Shown here piece after piece: positions 54,890-62,246 of a stretch of 64,000 bases of DNA. Below the pieces are notes generated by a model that was not told the origin of the DNA, ran no database searches, and was given only the letters and a program-made list of their open reading frames with translations. The first letter of the stretch is position 1. Every line of letters begins with the position of its first letter. The position numbers and the translations under genes are program-made. Origin of the DNA: Croceivirga lutea (lineage in GTDB: Bacteria > Bacteroidota > Bacteroidia > Flavobacteriales > Flavobacteriaceae); the NCBI RefSeq assembly GCF_014235875.1, contig NZ_JACJUK010000001.1, positions 702,405-766,404 of the forward strand. Reading direction: 5' to 3'.

Positions 54890-55305
54890 CTAAATGTAAA
54901 ACTACAAAATTTAAAGATTCGTATATGAGCTTTAAGGAATGTTTAAGTAATTCATTTAGTAAAATGAAAAATAGAATGGGGTGTTTTATGAAAAGAATAT
55001 TAGGGCATTGCATTCTTTATATATGTGACCAATAAATTAGCCCAAGCCCTGCGGAAGTCGGGCAAACCTTTCACTCCACTCCTCCCCTTTCGGACACGCT
55101 TCGCCGGTCCGCTAGGAAAGTCTTTCCGTTGCGGTTTTCCCGACCCCCTCGCGACCACGCAAAAGCACAAGCGGCGAAAGGCCGCTTGACCTTTCTTCTC
55201 CCTACCCACAATTGGAATAAGTATCAGACTGTCCCCATAACCCGGAAATCTCTCAATACATCTACAATTCGTGCCTTAACCCTTGTAAAGTAGTAATTTA
55301 GAAAC
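54890..55305. other. gene-free region with a GC-rich, hairpin-bearing segment
   Basis: The first 140 bp are AT-rich and hold the promoter region of the copper cluster. From about 55037 to 55202 the base composition turns strongly GC-rich. The segment contains the inverted repeat AAGCGGC / GCCGCTT (55166-55190 or so) and several short C-rich repeats. No reading frame with coding character was found. It may be an origin, a transfer-linked site or a structured RNA. Confidence 0.5.
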
Positions 55306-56019
55306 ATGGAAATCCTTGTTAAATATCTATTGCCGGCCAGTTTCGCATATGTCTATGTACGGTTGTTGATTCCCTATATCGGATTCTTTACTCGATTCAT
55401 GTTCAACGAACGTGTTGGATGGGACAAGTACATTGAGAAACCCCGATTGGTATTTTATGGACTTGGTCTGGCATTGATGCATGGAAGTTATCCGACTTTT
55501 TTGGAGCAAATAGAGATCTTGCCCTAACTTTTCTATGCACTCAATTGGTTCGTTTTTATTTGCGGCATTGCCCTTACTCAATTGACCTGGACTAAAAAAT
55601 TTAAAAATGTTTTTATTCCCAAAATTCAAGAAAAGCTTAAGCGCAAGAAAAACTTCAATGTCTCGATTACCGACGAACAATTGAAAATCCTTTATAATGG
55701 ATTGTCGCGTTATGATCTGATTATCGGCGAAAGAACAAAAAGAAATGATTTCATAAAGGTCTTTACGGCTGACTGGGGCTCCCATGATTCCAAGATATAT
55801 TTCAAGCTTGATGCACCCAATTGTAGGGAATTCTATGAATTGTTCAAAATCAATTTCCCTAACAATTCACTGACATTGATTGATTTCTTCGAGCGGTCCG
55901 ATACCATAAGGAGAGAAGACGGTAGCCCTTACACCTATTCCACCGTGAAGGATGCCAAATCGAGAACCCCAATTTCCAAGCGCAGTGATGACTTGAAGAA
56001 TATCTTTTCCACTCTCTAG
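55306..56019 (+). pseudogene. membrane-protein gene interrupted by an in-frame stop
   Basis: One frame runs from 55306 to 56019, broken by a single TAA at 55525-55527. Up to the stop: two hydrophobic stretches (LLPASFAYVYVRLLI; VFYGLGLALMHG). After it: a third hydrophobic stretch (FYALNWFVFICGIALTQL) and a charged 145-residue soluble part (KVFTADWGSHDSKIYFKLD). The frame is kept across the stop, so this is one gene with a nonsense change. The second part might be translated from TTG 55582. The whole resembles hypothetical proteins of Flavobacteriia mobile elements; no function known. Confidence 0.7.
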
Positions 56020-56051
56020 TTTCGTTTGTTTGCATTTTGTGCCAGAAAGTA

Positions 56052-56069
56052 TGCATTGCTTGCAATGCA
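56052..56069. repeat. inverted repeat before the HTH gene
   Basis: TGCATTGC and GCAATGCA separated by two bases, 94 bp before the HTH gene. It may be an operator or a small terminator for the gene to the left. Confidence 0.4.
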
Positions 56070-56162
56070 CACATTTCCTTTTCTTTCCCTTTATAGATTA
56101 GTTCAAGAATTCTACCAAAAAGTACAAAAGGTGCCCATTGTTAAACTAGAAAATTACAGATA

Positions 56163-56450
56163 ATGGATTATTTCAAAATTGAAGAACGGCTTGACCGTAT
56201 AGAACGGTTATTGACCAATAGCAAGGACGTGTTAACTTTTGAGGAGGCTTGCGAATACATGGGAGTATCAAGAAGCTTTTTATACAAGCTTACCTCCAGA
56301 AGACAAATTCCACATTCAAAACCCAATGGTAAAATGATATACTTTGAAAAGAAGAAAATCAATATTTGGTTGTTGCAGAACAGGAGAAAATCAAAAGCCG
56401 AGATTGAAACGGAAGCACTCAAACATAGCCTTAGAAATAAGAAAAATTAA
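56163..56450 (+). CDS. excisionase-like HTH protein
   Basis: A 95-residue DNA-binding protein. Residues about 20-70 form a MerR/excisionase-type winged helix (LTFEEACEYMGVSRSFLYKLTSRRQIPHSKPNGKMIYFEKKKI), preceded by a short coiled coil. In Bacteroidota mobile elements such genes stand before the mobilisation genes and often assist excision. Placement fits. Confidence 0.87.
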   Translation: MDYFKIEERLDRIERLLTNSKDVLTFEEACEYMGVSRSFLYKLTSRRQIPHSKPNGKMIYFEKKKINIWLLQNRRKSKAEIETEALKHSLRNKKN

Positions 56451-56514
56451 TTATGGATAGGGAGAAAAAAGAGCGAAATGAAGTGAAGCGAAAAAATCCG
56501 TCTGAGTAAGAATT

Positions 56515-56569
56515 CAAGATGTGTCATTGTCATGACAAATCTTGCTTTTGCTCCCTTCGGTCGCAAAAG
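56515..56569. other. candidate origin of transfer (two adjacent hairpins)
   Basis: The first hairpin spans 56515-56544: 12 of 13 pairs (CAAGAT-TGTCAT / ATGACA-ATCTTG) around loop TGTC. The second follows immediately: CTTTTGC (56545-56551) / GCAAAAG (56563-56569) with an 11-nt loop. They lie in a gene-free stretch 100 bp before the MobC-like and relaxase genes, the usual place for oriT in mobilisable elements. Confidence 0.5.
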
Positions 56570-56669
56570 GGTAGGAACTGTTAATCGAGTTTTCGAGGTG
56601 CGATTTAAAATGAGGTCTTTGATGTGATTATTTAAAAAATGACTTGTTCAGATTAAAGAAATACTGAAA

Positions 56670-56966
56670 GTGAAAAAGGAGTTCGTACAATTCAGATGTT
56701 CTGTTTATGAGAAGAAACTGCTCAGGGTCAAGGCCAAAAAGAGCGGACTTTCCATAAGCGAATATTGTCGGCGAGCTGCCTTTAACGATCGGATAGTGGA
56801 ACGTCTTTCGGAAGAACAAATCGAGATATATAAAATGCTTTCCAAGTATCAGAACAATTTTAAGCTTATCGGGAACATGTTCCGAAAAAGAAACCCCAAG
56901 CTTTCGGATGAAGTGGTCAGGTTGGCAAACGAGATACGACAACATCTTTTGAATTTCAGAAAATGA
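56670..56966 (+). CDS. MobC-like relaxosome accessory protein
   Basis: A 98-residue, basic protein with a ribbon-helix-helix-like start (KEFVQFRCSVYEKKLLRVKAKKSGLSISEYCRRAAF) as in MobC/BfmA proteins that load the relaxase on oriT. The start is a GTG at 56670. Its stop overlaps the relaxase ATG (ATGA), so the two are translated together. Confidence 0.87.
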   Translation: MKKEFVQFRCSVYEKKLLRVKAKKSGLSISEYCRRAAFNDRIVERLSEEQIEIYKMLSKYQNNFKLIGNMFRKRNPKLSDEVVRLANEIRQHLLNFRK

Positions 56967-57844
56967 TAGGAATGGGAAAATCCATATCGCACACATCGGC
57001 TTCAATGGCCTATGGTCTTCGGAAAGAAAAGAAACCGGAGATTATCCATAGCCAATATGTGGCCGGGGATACCCCAAGACAAATTGCACAGGAGTTCAAG
57101 ACCATCCAACAGCAGAATCACAAATGCCAGAAAAATACTTTGAGCTTTGTATTGAGTCCGACCATTGAAGATGGAAAGAAACTTGATAACAAGAAACTTA
57201 AAGAAATCACGGAACGCTTTCTAAAGGAAATGAAGCTCCGGGAAAACCAGGCCGTTGCATTTGTGCATCGAAATAGAGAACACGCTCATATCCATTTATA
57301 TGTAAACCGCATCAATTTTCAAGGCCAAGCCTACAAAGACAGTTTTATCGGAAAACGAAGCCAACAGGTGGCCGAAAGGGTTGCCAAGCAAATGGGCCTA
57401 ACAACGGTTCGTGAAGTACAACAACAAAAGCTGGACAAGACCAAGGAGGTCAGGATGATACTCAAACGTATCCACGATAGAGTTATCGATGAGGTGCGGC
57501 CTAAAAATTTTGACCACTATATCAAGACCATGGAGGCTTATCCTGTTAAGGTCATTCCCAGTATCAACAAACAGAACCGGTTACAGGGATTCCGGTTTGA
57601 GTTTGCAGGACAGAACCTAAAGGGAAGCGAAGTACACCGCTCCATGTCAATGGGAAGGATTGCAGAACAAATGGGATTTGATAAGAACACCATTCAACGG
57701 GCCAAGACAGAAAATGTGATGAAGCTTTTAGGTAAAACGGTAAATGTTACACCAAATCTTGCGGCCAAAATTGCAACCAAAGTTTTAAAACAAGTTATTA
57801 AAAGAACCATCGATAAAGGAATGGGTATCGGAATAGAAATCTAG
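56963..57844 (+). CDS. relaxase/mobilisation nuclease
   Basis: A 293-residue MobA/VirD2-type relaxase. The metal-binding motif III is clear (REHAHIHLYVNRI, three His), and FVLSPTIEDG and QQVAERVAKQMGL match the family. The early Tyr (MAYGLR) is a candidate for the DNA-linking residue. It would nick oriT and carry the strand into a conjugation channel supplied by another element, as none is encoded here. Confidence 0.9.
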   Translation: MIGMGKSISHTSASMAYGLRKEKKPEIIHSQYVAGDTPRQIAQEFKTIQQQNHKCQKNTLSFVLSPTIEDGKKLDNKKLKEITERFLKEMKLRENQAVAFVHRNREHAHIHLYVNRINFQGQAYKDSFIGKRSQQVAERVAKQMGLTTVREVQQQKLDKTKEVRMILKRIHDRVIDEVRPKNFDHYIKTMEAYPVKVIPSINKQNRLQGFRFEFAGQNLKGSEVHRSMSMGRIAEQMGFDKNTIQRAKTENVMKLLGKTVNVTPNLAAKIATKVLKQVIKRTIDKGMGIGIEI

Positions 57845-57848
57845 AAGA

Positions 57849-58304
57849 ATGGCAAAATTGGACGAAATAGCGGAATTGTTGACCGAGGAAATCAGAGGTT
57901 TTGAAAACTCGGTCGGTCGGTTGGAAAAATTACAAGGTGAACTAAAAACCTTTCGAATAGAACCGGACACCTCGGGCATTGATTTTATCCTGAAACGGTA
58001 CAACGACCATCAGAAAAAGGCTATTGAGGAACAGCATAAATTAATGGCTAATGTGGTATACTATATCAAGAATTCCATGACTTTTCCGAAATGGGCAATT
58101 AAGTTGTTCTGGGGGCTACTGGTCTGTATCTTCTTGATTCTGGGCTTCTCTATTTACAAAGTTTCTCGAATTTCCGATATCAAGCAAGAAGCTTATGGAA
58201 AGGGAGAGGAAAAAGCTGTTGCCCATTTTAGGGCATTCTTCGAGGCTAGCCCGGAGGCCAGTGATCTTTACGAAAAGTGGCGAAAACCCCAAACCAAAAA
58301 GTAG
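57849..58304 (+). CDS. single-helix membrane protein of the mobilisation cluster
   Basis: A 151-residue protein with an N-terminal charged helical part (about 1-75), one hydrophobic helix (about 84-103) and a C-terminal charged tail (DIKQEAYGKGEEKAVAHFRAFF). It lies 4 bp after the relaxase stop and must be in the same transcript. It may tether the relaxosome to the membrane, judged from position and topology only. Confidence 0.75.
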   Translation: MAKLDEIAELLTEEIRGFENSVGRLEKLQGELKTFRIEPDTSGIDFILKRYNDHQKKAIEEQHKLMANVVYYIKNSMTFPKWAIKLFWGLLVCIFLILGFSIYKVSRISDIKQEAYGKGEEKAVAHFRAFFEASPEASDLYEKWRKPQTKK

Positions 58305-58316
58305 GGTGCCCCCTAT

Positions 58317-58362
58317 CCGGTTTTTGCTTCACGCTTATCTGCCGGAACACTACAAAAACCGG
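58317..58362. repeat. inverted repeat at the end of the mobilisation operon
   Basis: CCGGTTTTTG (58317-58326) and CAAAAACCGG (58353-58362), a perfect 10-bp stem (11 with flanking T/A) with a 26-nt loop. It lies just after the mob operon and before the convergent ImmA gene; it may act as a terminator or be part of a recombination site. Confidence 0.45.
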
Positions 58363-58450
58363 ACAGGATCCACGCGCAAAGTTTTTGGGTAAGATTTGGG
58401 GCAAAATTCCGACAACATACCAAGAACTTTATGAATCAAAAGTGGCTTAT

Positions 58451-59503
58451 TCATTTTATGATCCTAAAAGTATTAGGTTCTAAAAATTCTTGAACAATAT
58501 CTATTGGCAAACTAAAAGCAGTTGCCAATTCCTCTTTAGAGTAGCCCAAAGATTTTTTATGAATATTATATGCCTCTGCAAATAAGTTTGGCTCATCTAT
58601 AAACACACTTAACTTATCGTCACTTCTACCTCCTCGACTTAGTTCTATATTGAAATAAACATATCGGTCATTAGTAATAAAACCCAATTCTTTTGCACTT
58701 CTAACAATTGATGACATTGAAGTAAGCCAATACCTTTTGAGTTCTGCTAAATCACCAATACGCAAATTTCTTATCATTGGACCGATATATTTTTCAGGCA
58801 TAAGAAATTCTGAGGTAAATTCTTCAACCTCTTGTTCTCGTATCTTTTCGGTTCTATGCGAAGGTATTGCAAAATAGCAATGCATTAATATATGCCCATA
58901 TTCATGAGCCAATGTCCTTCGCTTTCGGTCATTACTAAAACCTTTGTTAATTATTATAATGGGAGTTCCCCCGTCCGTGATAAATGAGACACCGTCAAAT
59001 TTAGGATGAGCGTTTATCTCGACCACCACAATACCTTTCGATTCTAATAAAGAAAAGATATTTAAAACAGGAACACCATTGTTGAGACCTAGCACTTTTC
59101 TGGCGTGTTGAGCAATACTTTTAGGAGTATGACCTTCTTGAATATCTAAAGGGACGTGCTTAAATTCAGGCCACTCCAAAGAATCTGACATTTGATCTAT
59201 CAAATACCCTATCAAACGGTTTCCAAGTTCAATAGATGTTTTGTCTCGCTTGGTTAAAGTTGCTCGTTTTCTATAATGTGTGTTTTCTGAAAAATTAGAA
59301 ATATTCTTAAATAGCCAATCTTTTGGAAAGCCTAAATACTCTATTACCTTGACGACCATATCTTCCGACAAGACATCAAAGCCTTTCTCATGCTTTGATA
59401 AGTTAGGTTGCGAAAGTCCTGATATTTTAGAAGCTAGGTCAGATTGAGAATAACCTCTGTACTCACGAGCAAAGGTTATTTGTTTATGGTTAAAGCGCAT
59501 CAA
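58451..59503 (-). CDS. XRE-HTH/ImmA-IrrE metallopeptidase
   Basis: A 350-residue protein. Residues about 1-60 are an XRE-type HTH (QITFAREYRGYSQSDLASKISGLSQPNLSKHEKG). Residues about 150-260 are an ImmA/IrrE peptidase with the zinc motif HEYGH (LAHEYGHILMH). Such proteins cleave repressors or act as antitoxins in toxin-antitoxin pairs. It follows the unknown gene at 59536 by 32 bp, and the two share a promoter flanked by long inverted repeats. Confidence 0.92.
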   Translation of the reverse strand: MMRFNHKQITFAREYRGYSQSDLASKISGLSQPNLSKHEKGFDVLSEDMVVKVIEYLGFPKDWLFKNISNFSENTHYRKRATLTKRDKTSIELGNRLIGYLIDQMSDSLEWPEFKHVPLDIQEGHTPKSIAQHARKVLGLNNGVPVLNIFSLLESKGIVVVEINAHPKFDGVSFITDGGTPIIIINKGFSNDRKRRTLAHEYGHILMHCYFAIPSHRTEKIREQEVEEFTSEFLMPEKYIGPMIRNLRIGDLAELKRYWLTSMSSIVRSAKELGFITNDRYVYFNIELSRGGRSDDKLSVFIDEPNLFAEAYNIHKKSLGYSKEELATAFSLPIDIVQEFLEPNTFRIIK

Positions 59504-59535
59504 TAATTAAATTGTCATATAGTTGGGAGTAAGTT

Positions 59536-60147
59536 TTAAGAGGTTTTTTTGTCTTTTTTTAAACCGTCTTTTAGTACTGGAACAGCTTTTTCTGCTTTTT
59601 GAGTGATTAGACTAGGTGTAACAGTAACTTCTTCATTTTCATCGGTAAGTGTCCATTGAATTTTGTTTTCGTCAATGTATACCAATTTTGGGTCAAATAT
59701 ACGACCAGTTTTATCTTTTCTGTATCCAAAAAATAAAATTGGGTCTACGGAAATACTTTCATTGTCAAATAGCGACGTTTGCATTTGGTTTGAAATTGCC
59801 AACGTGTGTGAAGTCTTAATATTCATCGGCATATTTTTATTATTCAGTTTTTTGAATAGAACGGTATATCCTTTTAGATTCAAAAGAAATCTTTTATATT
59901 TTCCAAACTTCCAATTACTAGGAAAATGCTCTTGAATAGATTGAATCATTTTAGAATTAAGTAACGAAGCTTCAAAAGCTCTAGCTCTTGATTGTGGAGG
60001 CGTTTTTACTATTTCCTCTTCAAACATTTTAACAGCTCCTGAAAAGGCCATGAATAGCTTGGATAAATACTCTGAAAGGTCGTACTCAACACCTTCTTTG
60101 GTTGCCAACTTTCTTTTTACACGGGGTCTTTGTGGATTCTGGGTCAT
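59536..60147 (-). CDS. unknown protein paired with the ImmA-type gene
   Basis: A 203-residue soluble protein, basic at both ends. I do not recognise the family. A helical N-terminal half (LSEYLSKLFMAFSGAVKMFEEEIVK) is followed by a beta-rich middle (YKRFLLNLKGYTVLFKKLNNK) and a DPILFFGYRKDKTGRIFDPKLVYI strand set. It precedes the XRE-ImmA gene by 32 bp in the same direction. As toxin-antitoxin pairs with ImmA-type partners are known, a toxin or phage-defence role is a possibility, not shown. Confidence 0.6.
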   Translation of the reverse strand: MTQNPQRPRVKRKLATKEGVEYDLSEYLSKLFMAFSGAVKMFEEEIVKTPPQSRARAFEASLLNSKMIQSIQEHFPSNWKFGKYKRFLLNLKGYTVLFKKLNNKNMPMNIKTSHTLAISNQMQTSLFDNESISVDPILFFGYRKDKTGRIFDPKLVYIDENKIQWTLTDENEEVTVTPSLITQKAEKAVPVLKDGLKKDKKTS

Positions 60148-60152
60148 ATTCT

Positions 60153-60208
60153 AATTATATACATTCATAAAGCAAATATATAATAATTAATTTTTATTGT
60201 ATATAATT
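60153..60208 (-). promoter_or_regulatory. promoter of the unknown/ImmA operon between inverted repeats
   Basis: AATTATATACA (60153-60163) and its exact inverse TGTATATAATT (60198-60208) flank the minus-strand -7 box TATATTTG (60180-60173). This is the arrangement of an autorepressed promoter, with the XRE domain of the ImmA protein the likely binder. Confidence 0.6.
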
Positions 60209-60264
60209 TTTTAAAATAATTGTATTTTATTTTGAATACTTAGTACTATTCTTCTAGTTACTTT

Positions 60265-60304
60265 AAGGCACTATTGTCCATTTTAAGACACTATTGTCCA
60301 TTTT
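60265..60304. repeat. 20-bp tandem repeat, two copies
   Basis: Two adjacent copies of a 20-mer differing in one base (AAGGCACTATTGTCCATTTT and AAGACACTATTGTCCATTTT). It encodes the C-terminus of the small minus-strand reading frame and repeats past its stop. Confidence 0.75.
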
Positions 60305-60432
60305 AATGCAGCCAATTGAGTTGATATTTTCAAAATAGAAGTTAAAACGCTTTCTTCATCGGGCAACTCACCATAAACCAAAAACTTAAAATCATTCTGA
60401 TAGGTGTCTCTAAGTCTATCAAACAACTTCAT
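60283..60432 (-). CDS. short reading frame of 49 residues, probably a truncated gene
   Basis: On the minus strand an ATG at 60432 opens 49 codons ending TAA at 60283-60285. The peptide begins MKLFDRLRDTYQNDFKFLVY and ends AALKWTIVS, with good helix pattern, so it looks like the head of a real protein cut short by the tandem repeat (the repeat would restart the KWTIV segment). No family recognised. It lies between two toxin-antitoxin-like loci. Confidence 0.4.
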   Translation of the reverse strand: MKLFDRLRDTYQNDFKFLVYGELPDEESVLTSILKISTQLAALKWTIVS

Positions 60433-60438
60433 TTCGAT

Positions 60439-60490
60439 TTACATATAATGAAATAATTTTACATTATATGTAATTTTTATCATATCTTTA
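60439..60490 (+). promoter_or_regulatory. higBA promoter and operator
   Basis: A perfect 12-bp inverted repeat, TTACATATAATG (60439-60450) and CATTATATGTAA (60462-60473), precedes the -7 box TATCTTTA (60483-60490). It covers the -33 region, as expected for repression by the HigA antitoxin. Confidence 0.65.
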
Positions 60491-60516
60491 CGTTCTAAAT
60501 AAATACCAATCATCTA

Positions 60517-60813
60517 GTGCATGTAATTTCATTCAAGAAATTAAGAGAGTATTTTTCGAAAGAAACCAATGCTAAAGTGGCCTTACAAGATTGGTATAAA
60601 AAAGCAAATAAAGCTGAATGGAATAGTTTTGCCGATTTAAAGAACACTTTCAATTCAGCTGACAGCGTTGGAAATGGTAGATTCGTTTTTAACGTCAAGG
60701 GAAACCATTACCGAATTATTGCCATAGTACGATTTAAGTTCAAGAAAGTATTGATACGATGGGTGGGCAATCACCGGGATTACGACAAAATAAAGAATAT
60801 AGATAAGTTATAA
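60517..60813 (+). CDS. higB: HigB-type toxin (RelE/ParE superfamily)
   Basis: A 98-residue mRNA interferase of the HigB_toxin family: HVISFKKLREYFSKETNAKVALQDWYKKA at the start, NVKGNHYRIIAIVRFKFKKVLIRWVGNHRDYDKI at the end. The start is a GTG at 60517. It cleaves ribosome-bound mRNA under stress. It lies 4 bp before higA, toxin first as usual for hig loci. Confidence 0.9.
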   Translation: MHVISFKKLREYFSKETNAKVALQDWYKKANKAEWNSFADLKNTFNSADSVGNGRFVFNVKGNHYRIIAIVRFKFKKVLIRWVGNHRDYDKIKNIDKL

Positions 60814-60817
60814 GATT

Positions 60818-61180
60818 ATGGGAAAATTAATAACACACGCAGCATATGTAAAAGCGAATCTTCGCTTAGAAGAGTTGATAGATGTCGTGGATGATAATAC
60901 CCCAACTGATGACCCATTAGCAAAAGAGTTTCTTGAGATTACCGATATTATTGAGCAGTATGAAGAAATCCATTTCCCTATCGGTTTACCTACCTTACAG
61001 GAAATGATTGAGCTACGTATGTTCGAGATGGGTCTGAAACGTAAAGATTTAGCTGCATTATTGGATACAAGTGCTTCAAGAATCAGCGATTACTTGAACG
61101 GAAAAAGAGAAATAACCTTAAATGTTGCCAAAGCTTTACATCAAAAATTGAACATAGACAGCGATATAATTTTACAATAA
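60818..61180 (+). CDS. higA: HigA-type antitoxin, XRE family
   Basis: A 120-residue antitoxin. An acidic N-terminal half (EELIDVVDDNTPTDDPLAKEFLEITDIIEQYE) binds the toxin; residues about 70-115 are an XRE HTH (RMFEMGLKRKDLAALLDTSASRISDYLNGKREIT). It should repress through the inverted repeat at 60439-60473. It helps keep the element in the host. Confidence 0.9.
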   Translation: MGKLITHAAYVKANLRLEELIDVVDDNTPTDDPLAKEFLEITDIIEQYEEIHFPIGLPTLQEMIELRMFEMGLKRKDLAALLDTSASRISDYLNGKREITLNVAKALHQKLNIDSDIILQ

Positions 61181-61190
61181 TATTTGAACT

Positions 61191-61340
61191 ATGGCCGAAA
61201 AGAAAGACTCAAACTCAAACGAAGAGAAGCTTCAAAAGCTTAGAGAAGAAATCGAAAAAGGGTGGAACAGTGGTAAAAGTAATAGAACTGTCCAAGATAT
61301 TATTGATTCAAAAAGGCGTTCTCTAAATACCAATAAATAA
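61191..61340 (+). CDS. short ParD-like antidote protein
   Basis: A 49-residue protein starting 10 bp after the higA stop: MAEKKDSNSNEEKLQKLREE, then a GWNSGKSNRTVQDIIDSKR segment resembling the toxin-binding part of ParD antitoxins (G-x2-SG...DI). No ParE gene follows, so it is an orphan or a third hig-operon protein. Highly charged and lysine-rich. Confidence 0.55.
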   Translation: MAEKKDSNSNEEKLQKLREEIEKGWNSGKSNRTVQDIIDSKRRSLNTNK

Positions 61341-61378
61341 TTTCTGGAAAACAAAATCCTATCAAAAGAAACCAAAGG

Positions 61379-61401
61379 TTTTCACCTATTTTCCACCCCG
61401 A
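61379..61401. repeat. right-end arm-type repeat
   Basis: TTTTCACCTATTTTCCACC followed by CCGA matches the left-end stretch 37393-37415 at 19 of 23 bases. It lies 36 bp inside attR in the same orientation. Confidence 0.6.
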
Positions 61402-61436
61402 AGGCCCCTCTAATGTTTACGGGAAAAAGAAAATAC

Positions 61437-61452
61437 TGTATCGGGAAATAAA
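61437..61452 (+). repeat. attR: right copy of the mnmE-end repeat
   Basis: TGTATCGGGAAATAAA is the partner of 37260-37275 (15 of 16). It marks the right end of the inserted element; chromosome resumes with the CpsB-like gene. Confidence 0.8.
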
Positions 61453-61502
61453 CAACATAAACTGTTTCCAATTCATATATTCGCATATCCAAATTTTGAA
61501 CT

Positions 61503-62246
61503 ATGCTTCAATTCTTCACCAAAAAGGAATTTTTGGTTGACCACTTAGATGGTTTTATTGACATTCATAATCACATTTTACCAGGAATAGATGATGGTGC
61601 CAAAAACGTAAAAGAATCTATTGCAATAATTAAGGCTTTTGGAGAATTTGGTGTTACAGATTTTGTTTGTACTCCTCATATAATGCACAACTATTATGAG
61701 AATACTAAAAAAACAATTTCTAAGGCTTTCAAAGAATTAGAAGAAGAGTTAGCTGATACTGAGCTATCTATAGCCATCAATTATGCTGCTGAGCATATGA
61801 TTGATGATAATTTTGAACATTTGTTTGAGAAAAATGAAGCTTTACAACTTGGAGAGCAGCATATCTTGGTTGAAATGTCTTATTTACAACCTTCAATTAA
61901 TTTTGACTCTTCGATTGGCAAAATTTTAGACAAACAAGTTTTCCCGGTATTAGCTCATCCTGAACGCTATGGTTATTTACATAACGATTTTTCAAAATAT
62001 ATAGAATACAAAAATAGAGGAATCAAATTTCAACTAAACATGCTTTCTATTTTAGGATACTATGGTAAAGGAATTCAAAAATGTGCGCAAACATTACTAA
62101 ATGAAAATATGTTTGATTACATATCTTCTGATGCGCATAATCTAAGACACGTAAGTAGTTTAAAAGAAGGAAAGGTTTCATCAAAACTTATACAGCAGAT
62201 AAAACCTCTCCTATTAAATACTATTCAAGATTTTAAGAAAATTTAG
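61503..62246 (+). CDS. CpsB/YwqE-type PHP-fold tyrosine-protein phosphatase
   Basis: A 247-residue soluble enzyme with PHP-family metal motifs: DIHNHILPGIDDGAK near residue 20, CTPHIMHNYY near 59, and DAHNLRH near 216. The family removes phosphate from tyrosine kinases controlling capsule or polysaccharide export. It ends overlapping the secreted-protein gene by 4 bp on the opposite strand. Polysaccharide export genes may lie to the right of the window. Confidence 0.9.
   Translation: MLQFFTKKEFLVDHLDGFIDIHNHILPGIDDGAKNVKESIAIIKAFGEFGVTDFVCTPHIMHNYYENTKKTISKAFKELEEELADTELSIAINYAAEHMIDDNFEHLFEKNEALQLGEQHILVEMSYLQPSINFDSSIGKILDKQVFPVLAHPERYGYLHNDFSKYIEYKNRGIKFQLNMLSILGYYGKGIQKCAQTLLNENMFDYISSDAHNLRHVSSLKEGKVSSKLIQQIKPLLLNTIQDFKKI

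Noticed and set aside
55000..55209. Minus-strand frame of 69 codons in the GC-rich segment
   Set aside because: Its peptide is low-complexity Arg/Gly/Lys from GC-rich repeats and has no start context or family likeness.
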